Shown here one piece after another: positions 54,291 to 63,903 of a stretch of DNA of 64,000 nucleotides. The number at the start of each line of letters is the position of its first letter. Positions within the stretch are counted from its first letter, which is position 1. The translations under genes and the position numbers were made by a program. The notes under the pieces were generated by a model, which was not told where the DNA came from, made no database searches, and saw only the letters and a list, made by a program, of their open reading frames with translations. Source of the DNA: Thiogranum sp. GTDB taxonomy: Bacteria; Pseudomonadota; Gammaproteobacteria; DSM-19610. Where the stretch lies: NCBI GenBank assembly GCA_024102665.1, contig JAGFJP010000103.1, positions 1-64,000 of the forward strand, given 5' to 3'.

Positions 54291-55982
54291 GTGACCAAGA
54301 AGATTAGCGGTGCAGAGTACCCCTTAGCGAAGATATTCAGTTCGGACTTTGAGTATGTCATTCCGTCGTATCAGAGACCTTACGCATGGACGGTAGATCA
54401 AGCATCGGAGCTATTTGACGATCTGTATGACTTCTATAAAACGGAGTCGGAGGACGATTATTTTCTTGGCAGCATAGTCCTGATTAAGCAGGAGTCTGAG
54501 CCGTATGCTGAGGTAATTGATGGGCAACAGAGACTGACGACATTGACGATTCTGTTGTCCGCCCTTGCTTCCATATTGGAGGGGAAACAACGCGATACAC
54601 TTTGCAAGTATATTCAGGAACCCGGTAATGAGTTTGAAGGACTAGAACCTAAGCCTCGTCTAACCTTGCGCGAACGGGATAAAGCATTTTTTGCGCAGCA
54701 TGTTCAAGCGCTAGAGTTTGAGAGGCTATGTGCTTTGGATGACGAGAGCCTAGAGAATGAGTCCCAAGTAAACATCAAGAACAATAGCCAGCTCTTTCTC
54801 CAAAGAGTCGGAAAATCGCTGGGTATTGGTGGAGACAACATTAGGGGCTTCGTCGCGTTCCTGCTGCAACGGTGTTTTCTTGTGGCTGTATCTACGCCAA
54901 GCCAACAGTCGGCGTTTCGCGTGTTCTCCGTCATGAACAGTCGCGGCCTTGATCTTCAACCGACGGACATCATTAAGGCGGACATTATTGGGAAGCTTGC
55001 TAGTGACAAAGATAGAGACGAATACAACGAACGTTGGGAAGACATGGAGGTAGAACTGGGGCGCGATGGCTTCAACGACCTTTTTACCTACGTGAGAATG
55101 ATCTACGCAAAGGAGAAAGCAAAAAAGTCGCTCTTGGAAGAATTTAGGAGTCATGTGCTAAGCGTAGTTAATGGGCCCGAAGCGCTCATTAACGATGTGC
55201 TCGAACCGTATGCCGCCGCACTGGCCACCGTTCGCACTGCAAGTTACAGAGCAGTTTCGCACGCTGAAGATGTCAACACATACCTTCGCTGGCTCAATCG
55301 CATTGACAATTCCGACTGGATGCCTGTGTCAATTGTGTTTCTCTCTAGGCAAAGAAATATCCCTGAGTATGTGAAATGGTTTTTCAGCAGGCTTGAACGT
55401 CTGGCCGCCTATATGCACGTATGTTCGCTGAACATTAACGAGCGTATTGAACGGTACAGCGACGTAATAGAAGCACTGGAAGGCTATCACTCGATATCGA
55501 AACCAGTCCAAGCCGTCGAATTGACCGAGAAGGAAAAGAAGAAGATGCGCGAGGCGTTGAACGGGAACATCTACGAGCTTACGCCACGACGGAGAAATTA
55601 TTTGATCCTCCGGCTGGATGCATTCCTATCAGACGGCGGCGCGTCTTACGACCCGAATATACTGACCATTGAGCACGTTCTACCGCAGACCGTGGATGAA
55701 AGTACGGAGTGGGCAAGAATGTGGCCGGACGAACAACAGAGAAAGCAGTGGGTACACAAGATTGCAAATCTTGTCCCGTTAAATCGTCGACGTAATTCAC
55801 AGGCGCAGAACTACGACTTCGAAAAGAAAAAGTCGGCCTATTTCTCAGGTAAGAAAGGTGTCTCATCATACGTACTGACAACGCAAGTGCTGAACACCTC
55901 TCAGTGGACACCGGATCATTTGAAGAATCGACAAGCAGAGTTGCTGGAAGTTTTGCAAGATAACTGGAGGCTGAGCGCATAG
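54291..55982 (+). CDS. GmrSD-like DUF262/DUF1524 nuclease
   Basis: Protein of 563 residues starting at GTG after a strong AGGAGGGG. The N-terminal DUF262 (ParB-like) domain has IPSYQRPYAW and DGQQRLTTL at 77. The C-terminal DUF1524 domain has the His-Me finger IEHVLPQ (H462), a later ANLVPLNRRRNSQAQN. GmrSD enzymes (type IV restriction) use the N-domain for NTP-dependent recognition of modified DNA and the HNH for cutting. It sits between mod and res, where no such gene occurs in standard type III systems. Confidence 0.87.
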   Translation: MTKKISGAEYPLAKIFSSDFEYVIPSYQRPYAWTVDQASELFDDLYDFYKTESEDDYFLGSIVLIKQESEPYAEVIDGQQRLTTLTILLSALASILEGKQRDTLCKYIQEPGNEFEGLEPKPRLTLRERDKAFFAQHVQALEFERLCALDDESLENESQVNIKNNSQLFLQRVGKSLGIGGDNIRGFVAFLLQRCFLVAVSTPSQQSAFRVFSVMNSRGLDLQPTDIIKADIIGKLASDKDRDEYNERWEDMEVELGRDGFNDLFTYVRMIYAKEKAKKSLLEEFRSHVLSVVNGPEALINDVLEPYAAALATVRTASYRAVSHAEDVNTYLRWLNRIDNSDWMPVSIVFLSRQRNIPEYVKWFFSRLERLAAYMHVCSLNINERIERYSDVIEALEGYHSISKPVQAVELTEKEKKKMREALNGNIYELTPRRRNYLILRLDAFLSDGGASYDPNILTIEHVLPQTVDESTEWARMWPDEQQRKQWVHKIANLVPLNRRRNSQAQNYDFEKKKSAYFSGKKGVSSYVLTTQVLNTSQWTPDHLKNRQAELLEVLQDNWRLSA

Positions 55983-55983
55983 A

Positions 55984-58900
55984 ATGAAACTTCATTTTGA
56001 AGATGATCTGGACTACCAAAAAGCCGCGATAGACTCAGTTGTCAGCCTGTTTAAAGGGCAGGAAATATCCCGTTCCGAATTCACGGTGACATTCCAGCCG
56101 AGATCCAGTCCGAACTTGTCTCTGGGTATGGAGGAAAGTCAGCTCGGTATTGGTAATAGGCTGGTGCTGGTTGACGAGGAGATTGAAGAAAACCTGCGCA
56201 AGGTTCAGCTTCAGAATGGCTTGCGCCCGACGGAGAAACTGGCCAGCGGTGATTTTACTGTCGAAATGGAGACCGGAACTGGCAAGACCTATGTGTATCT
56301 GCGCACGATCTTCGAGCTGAACACTAATTACGGTTTCAGCAAATTCGTCGTTGTCGTGCCGTCCGTTGCGATCAAGGAAGGCGTCTACAAAACCCTCCAG
56401 ATCACGCAGGAGCATTTTGAAGGTTTGTACCCCAAGGCCAAAGGGTACGAATACTTTCTCTATGACTCATCGAGGCCGGGACAGGTGCGCAATTTTGCGA
56501 CCAGCTCCAACATCCAAATCATGGTGACAACGGTTGGCGCGATCAACAAGAAGGATGTGAACAACCTATATAAGGAAAACGAGAACACAGGCGGCGAAAA
56601 ACCAATTGATCTCGTTCGTGCCACACACCCGATCATTATCGTTGACGAACCGCAGAGTGTTGATGGTGGCCTGACAGGTAAAGGGAAAGAAGCCCTCACG
56701 GCAATGAACCCACTTTGTACCTTACGCTACTCTGCCACCCATGTTGACAAGCACCACATGACGTTCCGCTTGGATGCGGTGGACGCCTATGAAAGCGGAC
56801 TGGTTAAGCAGATTGAGGTCGCTTCTCTCCAGATCGACAGTGGCTATAACAAGCCCTATATCCGGCTTGAATCCACGCACAACAGAAAGGGAACAATCAC
56901 GGCAAAACTTGAAGTGGATGTTCAACGCGGAAAAAACATACGACGGGAATTCCTGACCGTCGAAGATGGCGATGATATGGAGCAAATCACTAGCCGAGCT
57001 ATCTACGAAAACATGCAGATCGGCACCATTACGTGTGGAAAGGATAACGAGTCCATTGAGATCAAAGGTGATGGGTTTGATCAGGTACTTCGGCCCGGTG
57101 ATGCCATTGGTGGTGTTGATCCAGACCAGATCAAGCGCTTAATGATTCGGCGTACCATCAAGGAACATCTCGATAAAGAGTTGATGTTCGCGGCGAACAA
57201 GAAGCCTATCAAAGTGCTCAGCCTGTTTTTTATTGATAGCGTCGAGCATTACCGCCAATACGATGAAGACGGCAATCCGATCAAGGGCAAATACGCCCTG
57301 ATGTTCGAAGAAGAATACCGAAAGCTCGCCAAGTCACCAGACTACCGGAGCCTATTCAAGGAGATTGATTTGGAGACTGATGCCGATGAAGTCCACAATG
57401 GCTATTTCTCAATCGACAAAAAAGGCCGATCCGTTGAGACCTCGGAGAGCAGTCAGGCGAACCGCGACAATGCGGAGCGGGCGTATAACCTGATCATGAA
57501 GGAGAAAGAAAAGCTACTCAGCTTTGATACCAAGCTGAAGTTTATCTTCTCCCACTCCGCGCTGAAGGAAGGCTGGGATAATCCCAATGTATTTCAAATT
57601 TGCACCCTGAGAGACATGGGCAGCGAGCGAGAACGCCGCCAGACGCTTGGTCGTGGCCTGCGCCTTTGCGTCAACCAGAACGGAGATAGGCTTCGCGGCA
57701 ATGACGTCAATACGCTCACCGTGATTGCCACTGAAAACTACGAGAAATTCGCCGAGAACCTGCAAAAAGAAATTGAACAAGACACAGGTATCCGCTTCGG
57801 TATCGTCGAACCTCATCAATTTGCAGCTATTCAAACCGTCAACGAACAAGGGGAAGTAGCTCCCTTGGGAGTTGAGCAGTCTGAAAAGATTTGGCAGTTC
57901 CTCAAGAAGCAGGCCTTTGTGGATGCCATGGGTAAGGTGCAGGACAGGCTTCGCGCTATACTAAAGGACGGACAATTTGAGCTGTCAGAGGAGATCAAGC
58001 AGGAGCTAGTTCAGGAACATGGCGAAGAACAAGCGGAAATTATCGCGTCGGATATACAGGCCCTGCTGCGAAAACTGGCTGGCAAGCTGGACATCAAGAA
58101 CGCGGATGATCGGAAGACTATTCGGACACGCGAAGCTGTTTTGGAATCTGATGAGTTCCGGTTGCTTTGGGAACGGATCAAGTACAAGACAACTTACCGT
58201 GTGGAGTTTGACAATCTCAAACTCCTAAACGATTGCGCTGATGCGATAAGAAACTGCCCGCCAATCACTAAAACCCGCGCCCAATTTCGAAAGGCGGATA
58301 TCGCTATCGGTAAAGGTGGCGTCGGTGCAAAGGAAACGAGCGTGTCCGGCTACACCACGATCCACGAAAACGACATCGGACTTCCCGATATAATTACCGA
58401 CCTGCAAGATAAAACCCAGCTCACCCGAAAGAGCATTGTCCAGATATTGAGGGAGAGCAGAAGGCTTCAGGACTTCCTGCGCAACCCCCAGCAATTTATC
58501 GACTATTGCTCCGAGGCGATCAACCGCACCAAGCGATTAGCGCTAGTTGATGGAATCAAATACACGAAGATCGGCGAGGACCACTTCTATGCACAGGAGC
58601 TTTTTGAGCAGGAGGAGCTTAAAGGCTACCTAAAAAATACGCTGGAAGTGCAAAAGTCCGTTTATACCCATGTGGTCTATGACTCGGGTGGCATAGAGAA
58701 ATCCTTCGCCGAGGATTTGGAGCGGAACGAGAAAGTGAAGGTTTATGCCAAACTGCCCGGATGGTTCAAAGTGCCGACGCCGCTTGGCTCCTATAATCCC
58801 GATTGGGCTGTTGTCATGGAAAACGATGGGGCGGAAAAGCTTTACTTCGTCGTTGAGACAAAAGGAAGTACGTGGTGGGACGATTTGCGCCACCTAGAAG

Positions 58901-59016
58901 GAGCGAAGATCAAGTGCGGAGAACGCCACTTTGAAGAAATCGCAAAAGACACAGAGAATCCTGTCCGCTATATCAAGTCCACAGACGTTGAAGGGATGAT
59001 GGGATATGTCGAATAA
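55984..59016 (+). CDS. Type III restriction endonuclease subunit (Res)
   Basis: Protein of 1010 residues. An SF2 helicase core has Walker A METGTGKT near 94 and a DEPQS box (motif II), with the motif VI region [11 protein letters not shown]. The C-terminal nuclease domain has YNPDWAVV near 937 and VVETKGS about 20 residues on, the PD...EXK core. With Mod it should form a complex that cuts DNA after translocation. The ATG is one base after the DUF262 stop. Confidence 0.9.
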   Translation: MKLHFEDDLDYQKAAIDSVVSLFKGQEISRSEFTVTFQPRSSPNLSLGMEESQLGIGNRLVLVDEEIEENLRKVQLQNGLRPTEKLASGDFTVEMETGTGKTYVYLRTIFELNTNYGFSKFVVVVPSVAIKEGVYKTLQITQEHFEGLYPKAKGYEYFLYDSSRPGQVRNFATSSNIQIMVTTVGAINKKDVNNLYKENENTGGEKPIDLVRATHPIIIVDEPQSVDGGLTGKGKEALTAMNPLCTLRYSATHVDKHHMTFRLDAVDAYESGLVKQIEVASLQIDSGYNKPYIRLESTHNRKGTITAKLEVDVQRGKNIRREFLTVEDGDDMEQITSRAIYENMQIGTITCGKDNESIEIKGDGFDQVLRPGDAIGGVDPDQIKRLMIRRTIKEHLDKELMFAANKKPIKVLSLFFIDSVEHYRQYDEDGNPIKGKYALMFEEEYRKLAKSPDYRSLFKEIDLETDADEVHNGYFSIDKKGRSVETSESSQANRDNAERAYNLIMKEKEKLLSFDTKLKFIFSHSALKEGWDNPNVFQICTLRDMGSERERRQTLGRGLRLCVNQNGDRLRGNDVNTLTVIATENYEKFAENLQKEIEQDTGIRFGIVEPHQFAAIQTVNEQGEVAPLGVEQSEKIWQFLKKQAFVDAMGKVQDRLRAILKDGQFELSEEIKQELVQEHGEEQAEIIASDIQALLRKLAGKLDIKNADDRKTIRTREAVLESDEFRLLWERIKYKTTYRVEFDNLKLLNDCADAIRNCPPITKTRAQFRKADIAIGKGGVGAKETSVSGYTTIHENDIGLPDIITDLQDKTQLTRKSIVQILRESRRLQDFLRNPQQFIDYCSEAINRTKRLALVDGIKYTKIGEDHFYAQELFEQEELKGYLKNTLEVQKSVYTHVVYDSGGIEKSFAEDLERNEKVKVYAKLPGWFKVPTPLGSYNPDWAVVMENDGAEKLYFVVETKGSTWWDDLRHLEGAKIKCGERHFEEIAKDTENPVRYIKSTDVEGMMGYVE

Positions 59017-59057
59017 GAAACAGAACCACTCGCGAACTCAGGCAAAAGGAGCTTGCC

Positions 59058-59234
59058 ATGTTGATACTCACGCGCCGCGTCGGCACGTCTATCGTCATTG
59101 AATTACCGACTGGGGAGCAGATTAAGATAACGGTGCTTTCAGTAAAGGGGAATCAAATTCGAATCGGAGCGCAGGCTTCTTTAGAAATCGCTATCCACCG
59201 GGAAGAGATCCATCGAAGGATTTCAGAGAACTAA
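59058..59234 (+). CDS. csrA: CsrA/RsmA-family RNA-binding translational regulator
   Basis: Short gene of 58 residues. The protein begins [15 protein letters not shown], continues [12 protein letters not shown] and ends with [11 protein letters not shown]4, the RRVG stretch and the Arg in HREEI are the RNA-contact residues of CsrA, which binds GGA motifs in mRNA leaders and blocks or stabilises translation. AAGGAG lies 7 nt before the ATG. It follows res by 41 nt on the same strand, so it is probably the last gene of the restriction-type operon. The next 165 bp to the convergent ATPase gene hold only a 24-codon frame and no clear terminator. Confidence 0.88.
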   Translation: MLILTRRVGTSIVIELPTGEQIKITVLSVKGNQIRIGAQASLEIAIHREEIHRRISEN

Positions 59235-59399
59235 ATGCTGATGCCGCCGTATGACAACAGCGCCATCCACCGCGACGAAATGGATTTCCGGCAACGGACC
59301 AGTTGACGCCGGACTCATCTGCTAATGGGCTATCCAACGCTGAGCGGCATTCAGATTCCTTCGAATGGAAATCAGGCGAAAGTGCGCAGTGGGGCAAGG

Positions 59400-61325
59400 T
59401 TAAGACAGAGAATTCGGCACGCCATCATCCGCGCTGTCGATCGCATTCGCGGCCCTGATCAGACGTTGAATAAGCATGACGGCACTTTCCCTGTACTCTA
59501 ACACGTAATCGGAATATCGCTCCAAGTCACTTATCCCGTGGCTCGGCAGACACGTGATGAGTATGACGCTCTGGTCTCTGGCTTCGCTAAAGATCTGTTC
59601 AATCGCGCGTTGAACCGTTTGTCTATGCCTGCCAGTTGTCGCTAACGAGAGACATAGCAAAACATCTCCAGTCGCTAGCCCGTTCAGAAGAGCTTTCGTC
59701 TCCGCCATCCGGATTGCGTCATGATTAAGCGGGAGATAATGAATCGCCGAAAGAGCGGTCTCGTTTCGCAACGCTTCTATCAGGAGCCAGTCCTTTTCGT
59801 TTGGTTGCGTGGTTAGTAAAATAAGTTTTTCAATTGATGTTTCCGGCGCAAATGCCTTCCTGAAAGGGTTATCCACTTTCTCAGCGCGACACGTAGTATG
59901 GTTCCCGCGATTTGCTACGCTGTGCGATACGCGTAGATATTCGCTCATGAACGCATACTCCGGCGCGGTCAATGCACCAGTACGGATCGTGGCGAACGTC
60001 GCTCTACCATTAGAGCGGCAATGATTCGCAATATGAATAAACGCATCTCCGATTGATTCTGGGTTCAAGAGCCGGTAAGTAATGGGGTTCGCTGGTGTAT
60101 CATATCCCGATAGTTCGGTTACTCGTGCCAACGTGTGCGGATCGGTGCTAGGAAGAACTATTGTGGTTTGGCAGTTCTGAATAATTGTGCGTGCTGCCTC
60201 AGGAGCTGCCCTTGCAAGCAACGACGAAATACTCTGTGTCGCAACGATATTTATATGTCCGTAGCCTCTTGATCGATCAAACCACAAATTATCGTCGCGT
60301 AAACTATCGCCGCTCGCGGGCAAATCAACATTTACAAAGCCATGAAATTCGTCAATCAGCATGAAGCTGAAGACTTCGCGTCCAAACCCCTGCTCGTTGC
60401 GAAACTCTGATGACGACGTCGTGATTGCGCGCATGTATAACGAGCGCAGGATGCGAGCGGTCGTATATGCGACGTCCGGAAACGCGTCGGAATTCAAATC
60501 AAGTAGTATCACCTTGCGTGTTTCGTAGACGAGCTCCTTTAAATTTATTGTCGTTTCAGCACAGAACGCGCGTCGAATTGCAGCATTGTTGGAAAAAGGC
60601 GCCAACGCTTTCAAAATGCCATTGGTTTGCCATGCATATTGCTCATTCGTTCGGTGGGATCCACTATCGGCCCCCCGAAAGTTTCCAACTCGCAAAATGC
60701 TGAATTCGTCAGCCTCGCGGTACTGCAACTGGTCGAGGAGCGACTTTGGAACAGACTCTCTACACAGGAGATATCTCTCCAATTCTGTACAAAACGTGCG
60801 CGGGTTCGCTAACGCGGCATAGATTTGGGCGAGAGTGGGTTGATATCCCTTGGCACGGTAAAGCAGATATACCAAGACTGCATCTTCGACGCCTGTTGAA
60901 CCCCAATAGGACTCTGACGTAACGAATTTCTGACGCAAATTCTCAAGTAGTGCTCGCAGCGTTTCTTTATTGATCCCACTAATCAGATTGAATTGAAGAT
61001 TTCCATCTGGTCCGATTCTAACCACTTGCTCCGGGTAAACCTCTTCGAGATGGAGGTATTCGCCTTTCACGTCAACGATAAGTCCGGGACAGTTGTTTTG
61101 TATCAGACGATGAGCGGCAGGAAGAAGCACGCGTGTCGTTTTCCCGCGGCCCGTTCCTCCAAATAGAATGATATTCCGCGACGCATCGTCAAATGACACT
61201 TGAACAACATCACGAACATGCTTTCCCGAGACGAACGGCCCCTGCCGTTGGAATGCCAGAAGGCATTGATCCCGTAACGGTGGACTATCGGGCGGCTTAC
61301 CGACTGATCTTATGGTTGCGCACAT
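59400..61325 (-). CDS. Soluble VirD4/TraG-like ATPase of the tni operon
   Basis: P-loop ATPase of 641 residues of the FtsK/HerA/VirD4 class. Walker A is GGTGRGKTTR (G56 to T63), followed by GLIVDVKGEYL; Walker B is LIDEFHGF (D325, E326); VATQSISSLLAR follows as in type IV coupling proteins. There is no N-terminal membrane helix, unlike true VirD4 proteins. The C-terminal 160 residues form an unrecognised alpha/beta region. The gene overlaps the end of tniQ by 16 bp and so is coupled to it. A role in transposition, target choice or transfer of the element is inferred. No relaxase or secretion genes are present in the window. Confidence 0.78.
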   Translation of the reverse strand: MCATIRSVGKPPDSPPLRDQCLLAFQRQGPFVSGKHVRDVVQVSFDDASRNIILFGGTGRGKTTRVLLPAAHRLIQNNCPGLIVDVKGEYLHLEEVYPEQVVRIGPDGNLQFNLISGINKETLRALLENLRQKFVTSESYWGSTGVEDAVLVYLLYRAKGYQPTLAQIYAALANPRTFCTELERYLLCRESVPKSLLDQLQYREADEFSILRVGNFRGADSGSHRTNEQYAWQTNGILKALAPFSNNAAIRRAFCAETTINLKELVYETRKVILLDLNSDAFPDVAYTTARILRSLYMRAITTSSSEFRNEQGFGREVFSFMLIDEFHGFVNVDLPASGDSLRDDNLWFDRSRGYGHINIVATQSISSLLARAAPEAARTIIQNCQTTIVLPSTDPHTLARVTELSGYDTPANPITYRLLNPESIGDAFIHIANHCRSNGRATFATIRTGALTAPEYAFMSEYLRVSHSVANRGNHTTCRAEKVDNPFRKAFAPETSIEKLILLTTQPNEKDWLLIEALRNETALSAIHYLPLNHDAIRMAETKALLNGLATGDVLLCLSLATTGRHRQTVQRAIEQIFSEARDQSVILITCLPSHGISDLERYSDYVLEYRESAVMLIQRLIRAANAIDSADDGVPNSLS

Positions 61326-62974
61326 GATGTGGACATCCTTATTTGAAACCTGCGGAGCGCGCTCATTAGTTCAGGCGTTCGTTGATAAACTCCCGGCGCC
61401 ACGGTAGTGAAGCATCCGAGCGAACGCACGAATCGCTTGACGGTCTTTTGTCGAATTCTTTTTAGGCGTGCCCATCTAGCTGGAATCCAATGCCGTTCCA
61501 AGAAGGTAAGGATAGTTTGAACCTCAAACCAGTCCGAGTTCCTCTGCCACGGATGCGGCACCAACAACCCCAATCGCGCCAGTTGCTGAAACCGGCATTC
61601 CGATATGCATAATGCCTGTGATGTCTGCCGATGACTCAAAGTACAGAATGGCCTTGCGCGGAGCTGTCGATTGAGATGCATCAGCAAACGAAACCGGGAA
61701 AGCCATATTCCATCCACTAGAACTTCATGGTTGTCTCCTAAATGCATCGGTAGATCGCCCCGGAGTATGGCTGCGAGTGTATCTCCGAGCGTTGTACCAA
61801 AAAGCGGGATGAGGACCTTAGCGTCTTTCAATGGGATGTAATCCATTTCACGTGGGCCGGAGATTCCGACTAGTTTTGTTAGCAAATCTGCGGTATCGAA
61901 GATTGATTTAACCGAGGGCCGCGTACGGTTTGTAGTTTCGATCACGTTGTGAAATGCCAGTCGCTCAATATCGTTACTCTCACACCCAATCGTCCTGACC
62001 AGCCCGTCCCACGTTTCCTGACCTCCAAGCTTTTCGTCGGCTTTGTCGGATTTCAGTAGCCGGGTGCGAGGGGGGCGTTCCGAGAGCCCATAGGAGCGAA
62101 AACGGTACTCTGTCTCCACGCACTGATTATCTGCGAGACAGACCTCATGAATTGGCCAACGGCCTACCAATTTTTCAAGTAGGGAATAGATGGGGCGAAA
62201 CACGGTCTGCCGACCAAGCGCGCGATACTTTGATCGGCCGTGATTACAGGCGGATGCCCATTGTTGGGTCGATAAGGGTTCGTTAAGAATCCGATAGGCG
62301 CGGTCCAGTACCTCCGTCCAGTCCGCGATAGAGCTGTTTGGGCGTTTCGCATGGTCAAGAATGCCATCGAGCGGCCGAATTGCGCGCTGTGCGGCACTCA
62401 TAAGGTCATTAACAAACCGCGTCTGGGCATTTAGATCGCTGGTCACTGACGCGAAATGATGTAAGTAACGAGGGAGCGCGGAATTCTTAGCGACCAGCCT
62501 AGGCCACGTTGTGCCACAATTCGGACAGCCGCTTTTGCTCGCAAGGGAATCCAAGCTGAATTCACACTTACATACGGGGCACCTTCGAAGCAACGGTTGC
62601 CCGTGGTTCAGGCAGTGCGTAATCGGCAAATACTGCCAGCTCGCGCGATGGTACGGTCGCTGGGAAAAGCAAGCCGGACAGAGTTGGATATACGGCAGGG
62701 TTAGTATCTGAATGCTACGCGTTTCATCTGGCTTCAGTGGCGCCAATTCATCTGAAAAACAATACGCGACAATCAGTTGTGCATCATGCCCGGTTATTCG
62801 GGCGAGTTGATAAACCAACTTTTCTTCATGAATATCAAGCTTCCAGTTGGCGGGCACGTCGTAGGCACACAGCCATCGTCTGGCCGAGTGCCAGCCGTTG
62901 TTGTTCGCGAGACGCACAACATAGCCAGCCACACTTTCGCCGGGCAGGGGTAGTGGGCGGACAGGAGCGAGCAT
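61310..62974 (-). CDS. tniQ: TniQ-family transposition protein
   Basis: Protein of 554 residues of the TniQ/TnsD family, which directs the transposase to its target. The N-terminal part is typical (PLPGESVAGYVVRLANNNGW). Zinc fingers follow: C99/C102, C121 with H124, C132/C135 and C150/C153. The C-terminal 380 residues are longer than in Tn5053 TniQ and closer in size to TnsD, so site-specific target binding is possible. The ATG overlaps the tniB stop by one base (TAATG). Confidence 0.85.
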   Translation of the reverse strand: MLAPVRPLPLPGESVAGYVVRLANNNGWHSARRWLCAYDVPANWKLDIHEEKLVYQLARITGHDAQLIVAYCFSDELAPLKPDETRSIQILTLPYIQLCPACFSQRPYHRASWQYLPITHCLNHGQPLLRRCPVCKCEFSLDSLASKSGCPNCGTTWPRLVAKNSALPRYLHHFASVTSDLNAQTRFVNDLMSAAQRAIRPLDGILDHAKRPNSSIADWTEVLDRAYRILNEPLSTQQWASACNHGRSKYRALGRQTVFRPIYSLLEKLVGRWPIHEVCLADNQCVETEYRFRSYGLSERPPRTRLLKSDKADEKLGGQETWDGLVRTIGCESNDIERLAFHNVIETTNRTRPSVKSIFDTADLLTKLVGISGPREMDYIPLKDAKVLIPLFGTTLGDTLAAILRGDLPMHLGDNHEVLVDGIWLSRFRLLMHLNRQLRARPFCTLSHRQTSQALCISECRFQQLARLGLLVPHPWQRNSDWFEVQTILTFLERHWIPARWARLKRIRQKTVKRFVRSLGCFTTVAPGVYQRTPELMSALRRFQIRMSTSCAQP

Positions 62975-63903
62975 TAGAGGACCGCCCCAACTTCAGTCAG
63001 AAATCTCTCTACTTTCGGCAACGGGATGTCGAACGGATTTCCATTAAGGTCGTGTACGGAAACAGATTCGAGGTATGCTTTCGCGAAATGGCATTGCGTG
63101 AGTTGCTCGGCTCCGTCGGATAATTCGATGGCTTCTTCCAATAAATTGGAGATGCGCCCATGTAGACCCCTCGTAGCTAGGAACATGCGCTTCTTCATCT
63201 CCTCGCCGTTCAACCGTATGCACGGTATACCCAATATCGTCTGGTATGCCTCTAATAGATTGTCCCACGCTTGGCTTCCAAGCTTTGGGGGACGCAACTC
63301 AACGGGCTTTCGAAATCGACGACGCAATTGATCTTCGGTAGCATCGCTGGGATTCTCCAGTAGATCTCTCGCCTTCGGTAAGCCCACTAAAACGAACGGA
63401 ACTTGCGTGTAGTCAGTTAAACTTTTCAATAAATCCGCTGCGTGCTGCGTCTTATGATGGCTATGTGATGGGAGGACGTGATGGATTTCATCGAGTATTA
63501 TCAGTTGCACGTTTGTCCCCTGTATTAGGGTGCAAAGTCGGTTGATTAAGGCTTGTTGGGTCCCGCTAGTGGGTTTTGGATCACCAACGGCCTCGAGGAG
63601 CACGGATAACATATCCTTTACGGTGACCCGCGGCTGAAGAGAACCATAAATCACCGGTTGACAGGTATATTCGGCATACTCAGTTTTAGGGAAGCGGTCT
63701 CGGTATTTCGAGACGATCGTCGATTTTCCGACTCCGGATGGGCCGACCAGCAACATGCTCTTGGGTTTTAGACCGCTTGTGCGGTGGCATACTGAAATCG
63801 CGTCAATTGCATCTTTGAAAGCCTTATTGGTGATAGTCTTTTCTAAAAACGCTACCGTCTCGCGCTTTCTGCGGGGCGTCCCTGTGTAAGCCTTAGATGA
63901 CAT
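62974..63903 (-). CDS. tniB: TniB-family AAA+ transposition ATPase
   Basis: AAA+ ATPase of 309 residues related to TnsC, connecting transposase and target protein. Walker A is GPSGVGKS (G54 to S61), Walker B LIILDEIHHVL (D138, E139), and a sensor region with FVLVGLPKARDLL. The ATG at 63903 overlaps the end of the tniA frame; an alternative start at 63930 would lie inside tniA. It should assemble on DNA in an ATP-dependent way and recruit TniA. Confidence 0.9.
   Translation of the reverse strand: MSSKAYTGTPRRKRETVAFLEKTITNKAFKDAIDAISVCHRTSGLKPKSMLLVGPSGVGKSTIVSKYRDRFPKTEYAEYTCQPVIYGSLQPRVTVKDMLSVLLEAVGDPKPTSGTQQALINRLCTLIQGTNVQLIILDEIHHVLPSHSHHKTQHAADLLKSLTDYTQVPFVLVGLPKARDLLENPSDATEDQLRRRFRKPVELRPPKLGSQAWDNLLEAYQTILGIPCIRLNGEEMKKRMFLATRGLHGRISNLLEEAIELSDGAEQLTQCHFAKAYLESVSVHDLNGNPFDIPLPKVERFLTEVGAVL

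Noticed and set aside
59235-59399. Left terminal repeat of the tni element between csrA and the ATPase gene
   Set aside because: No TGT-starting terminal repeat or series of transposase-binding repeats is visible, and cargo in this transposon class normally lies outside such a position.
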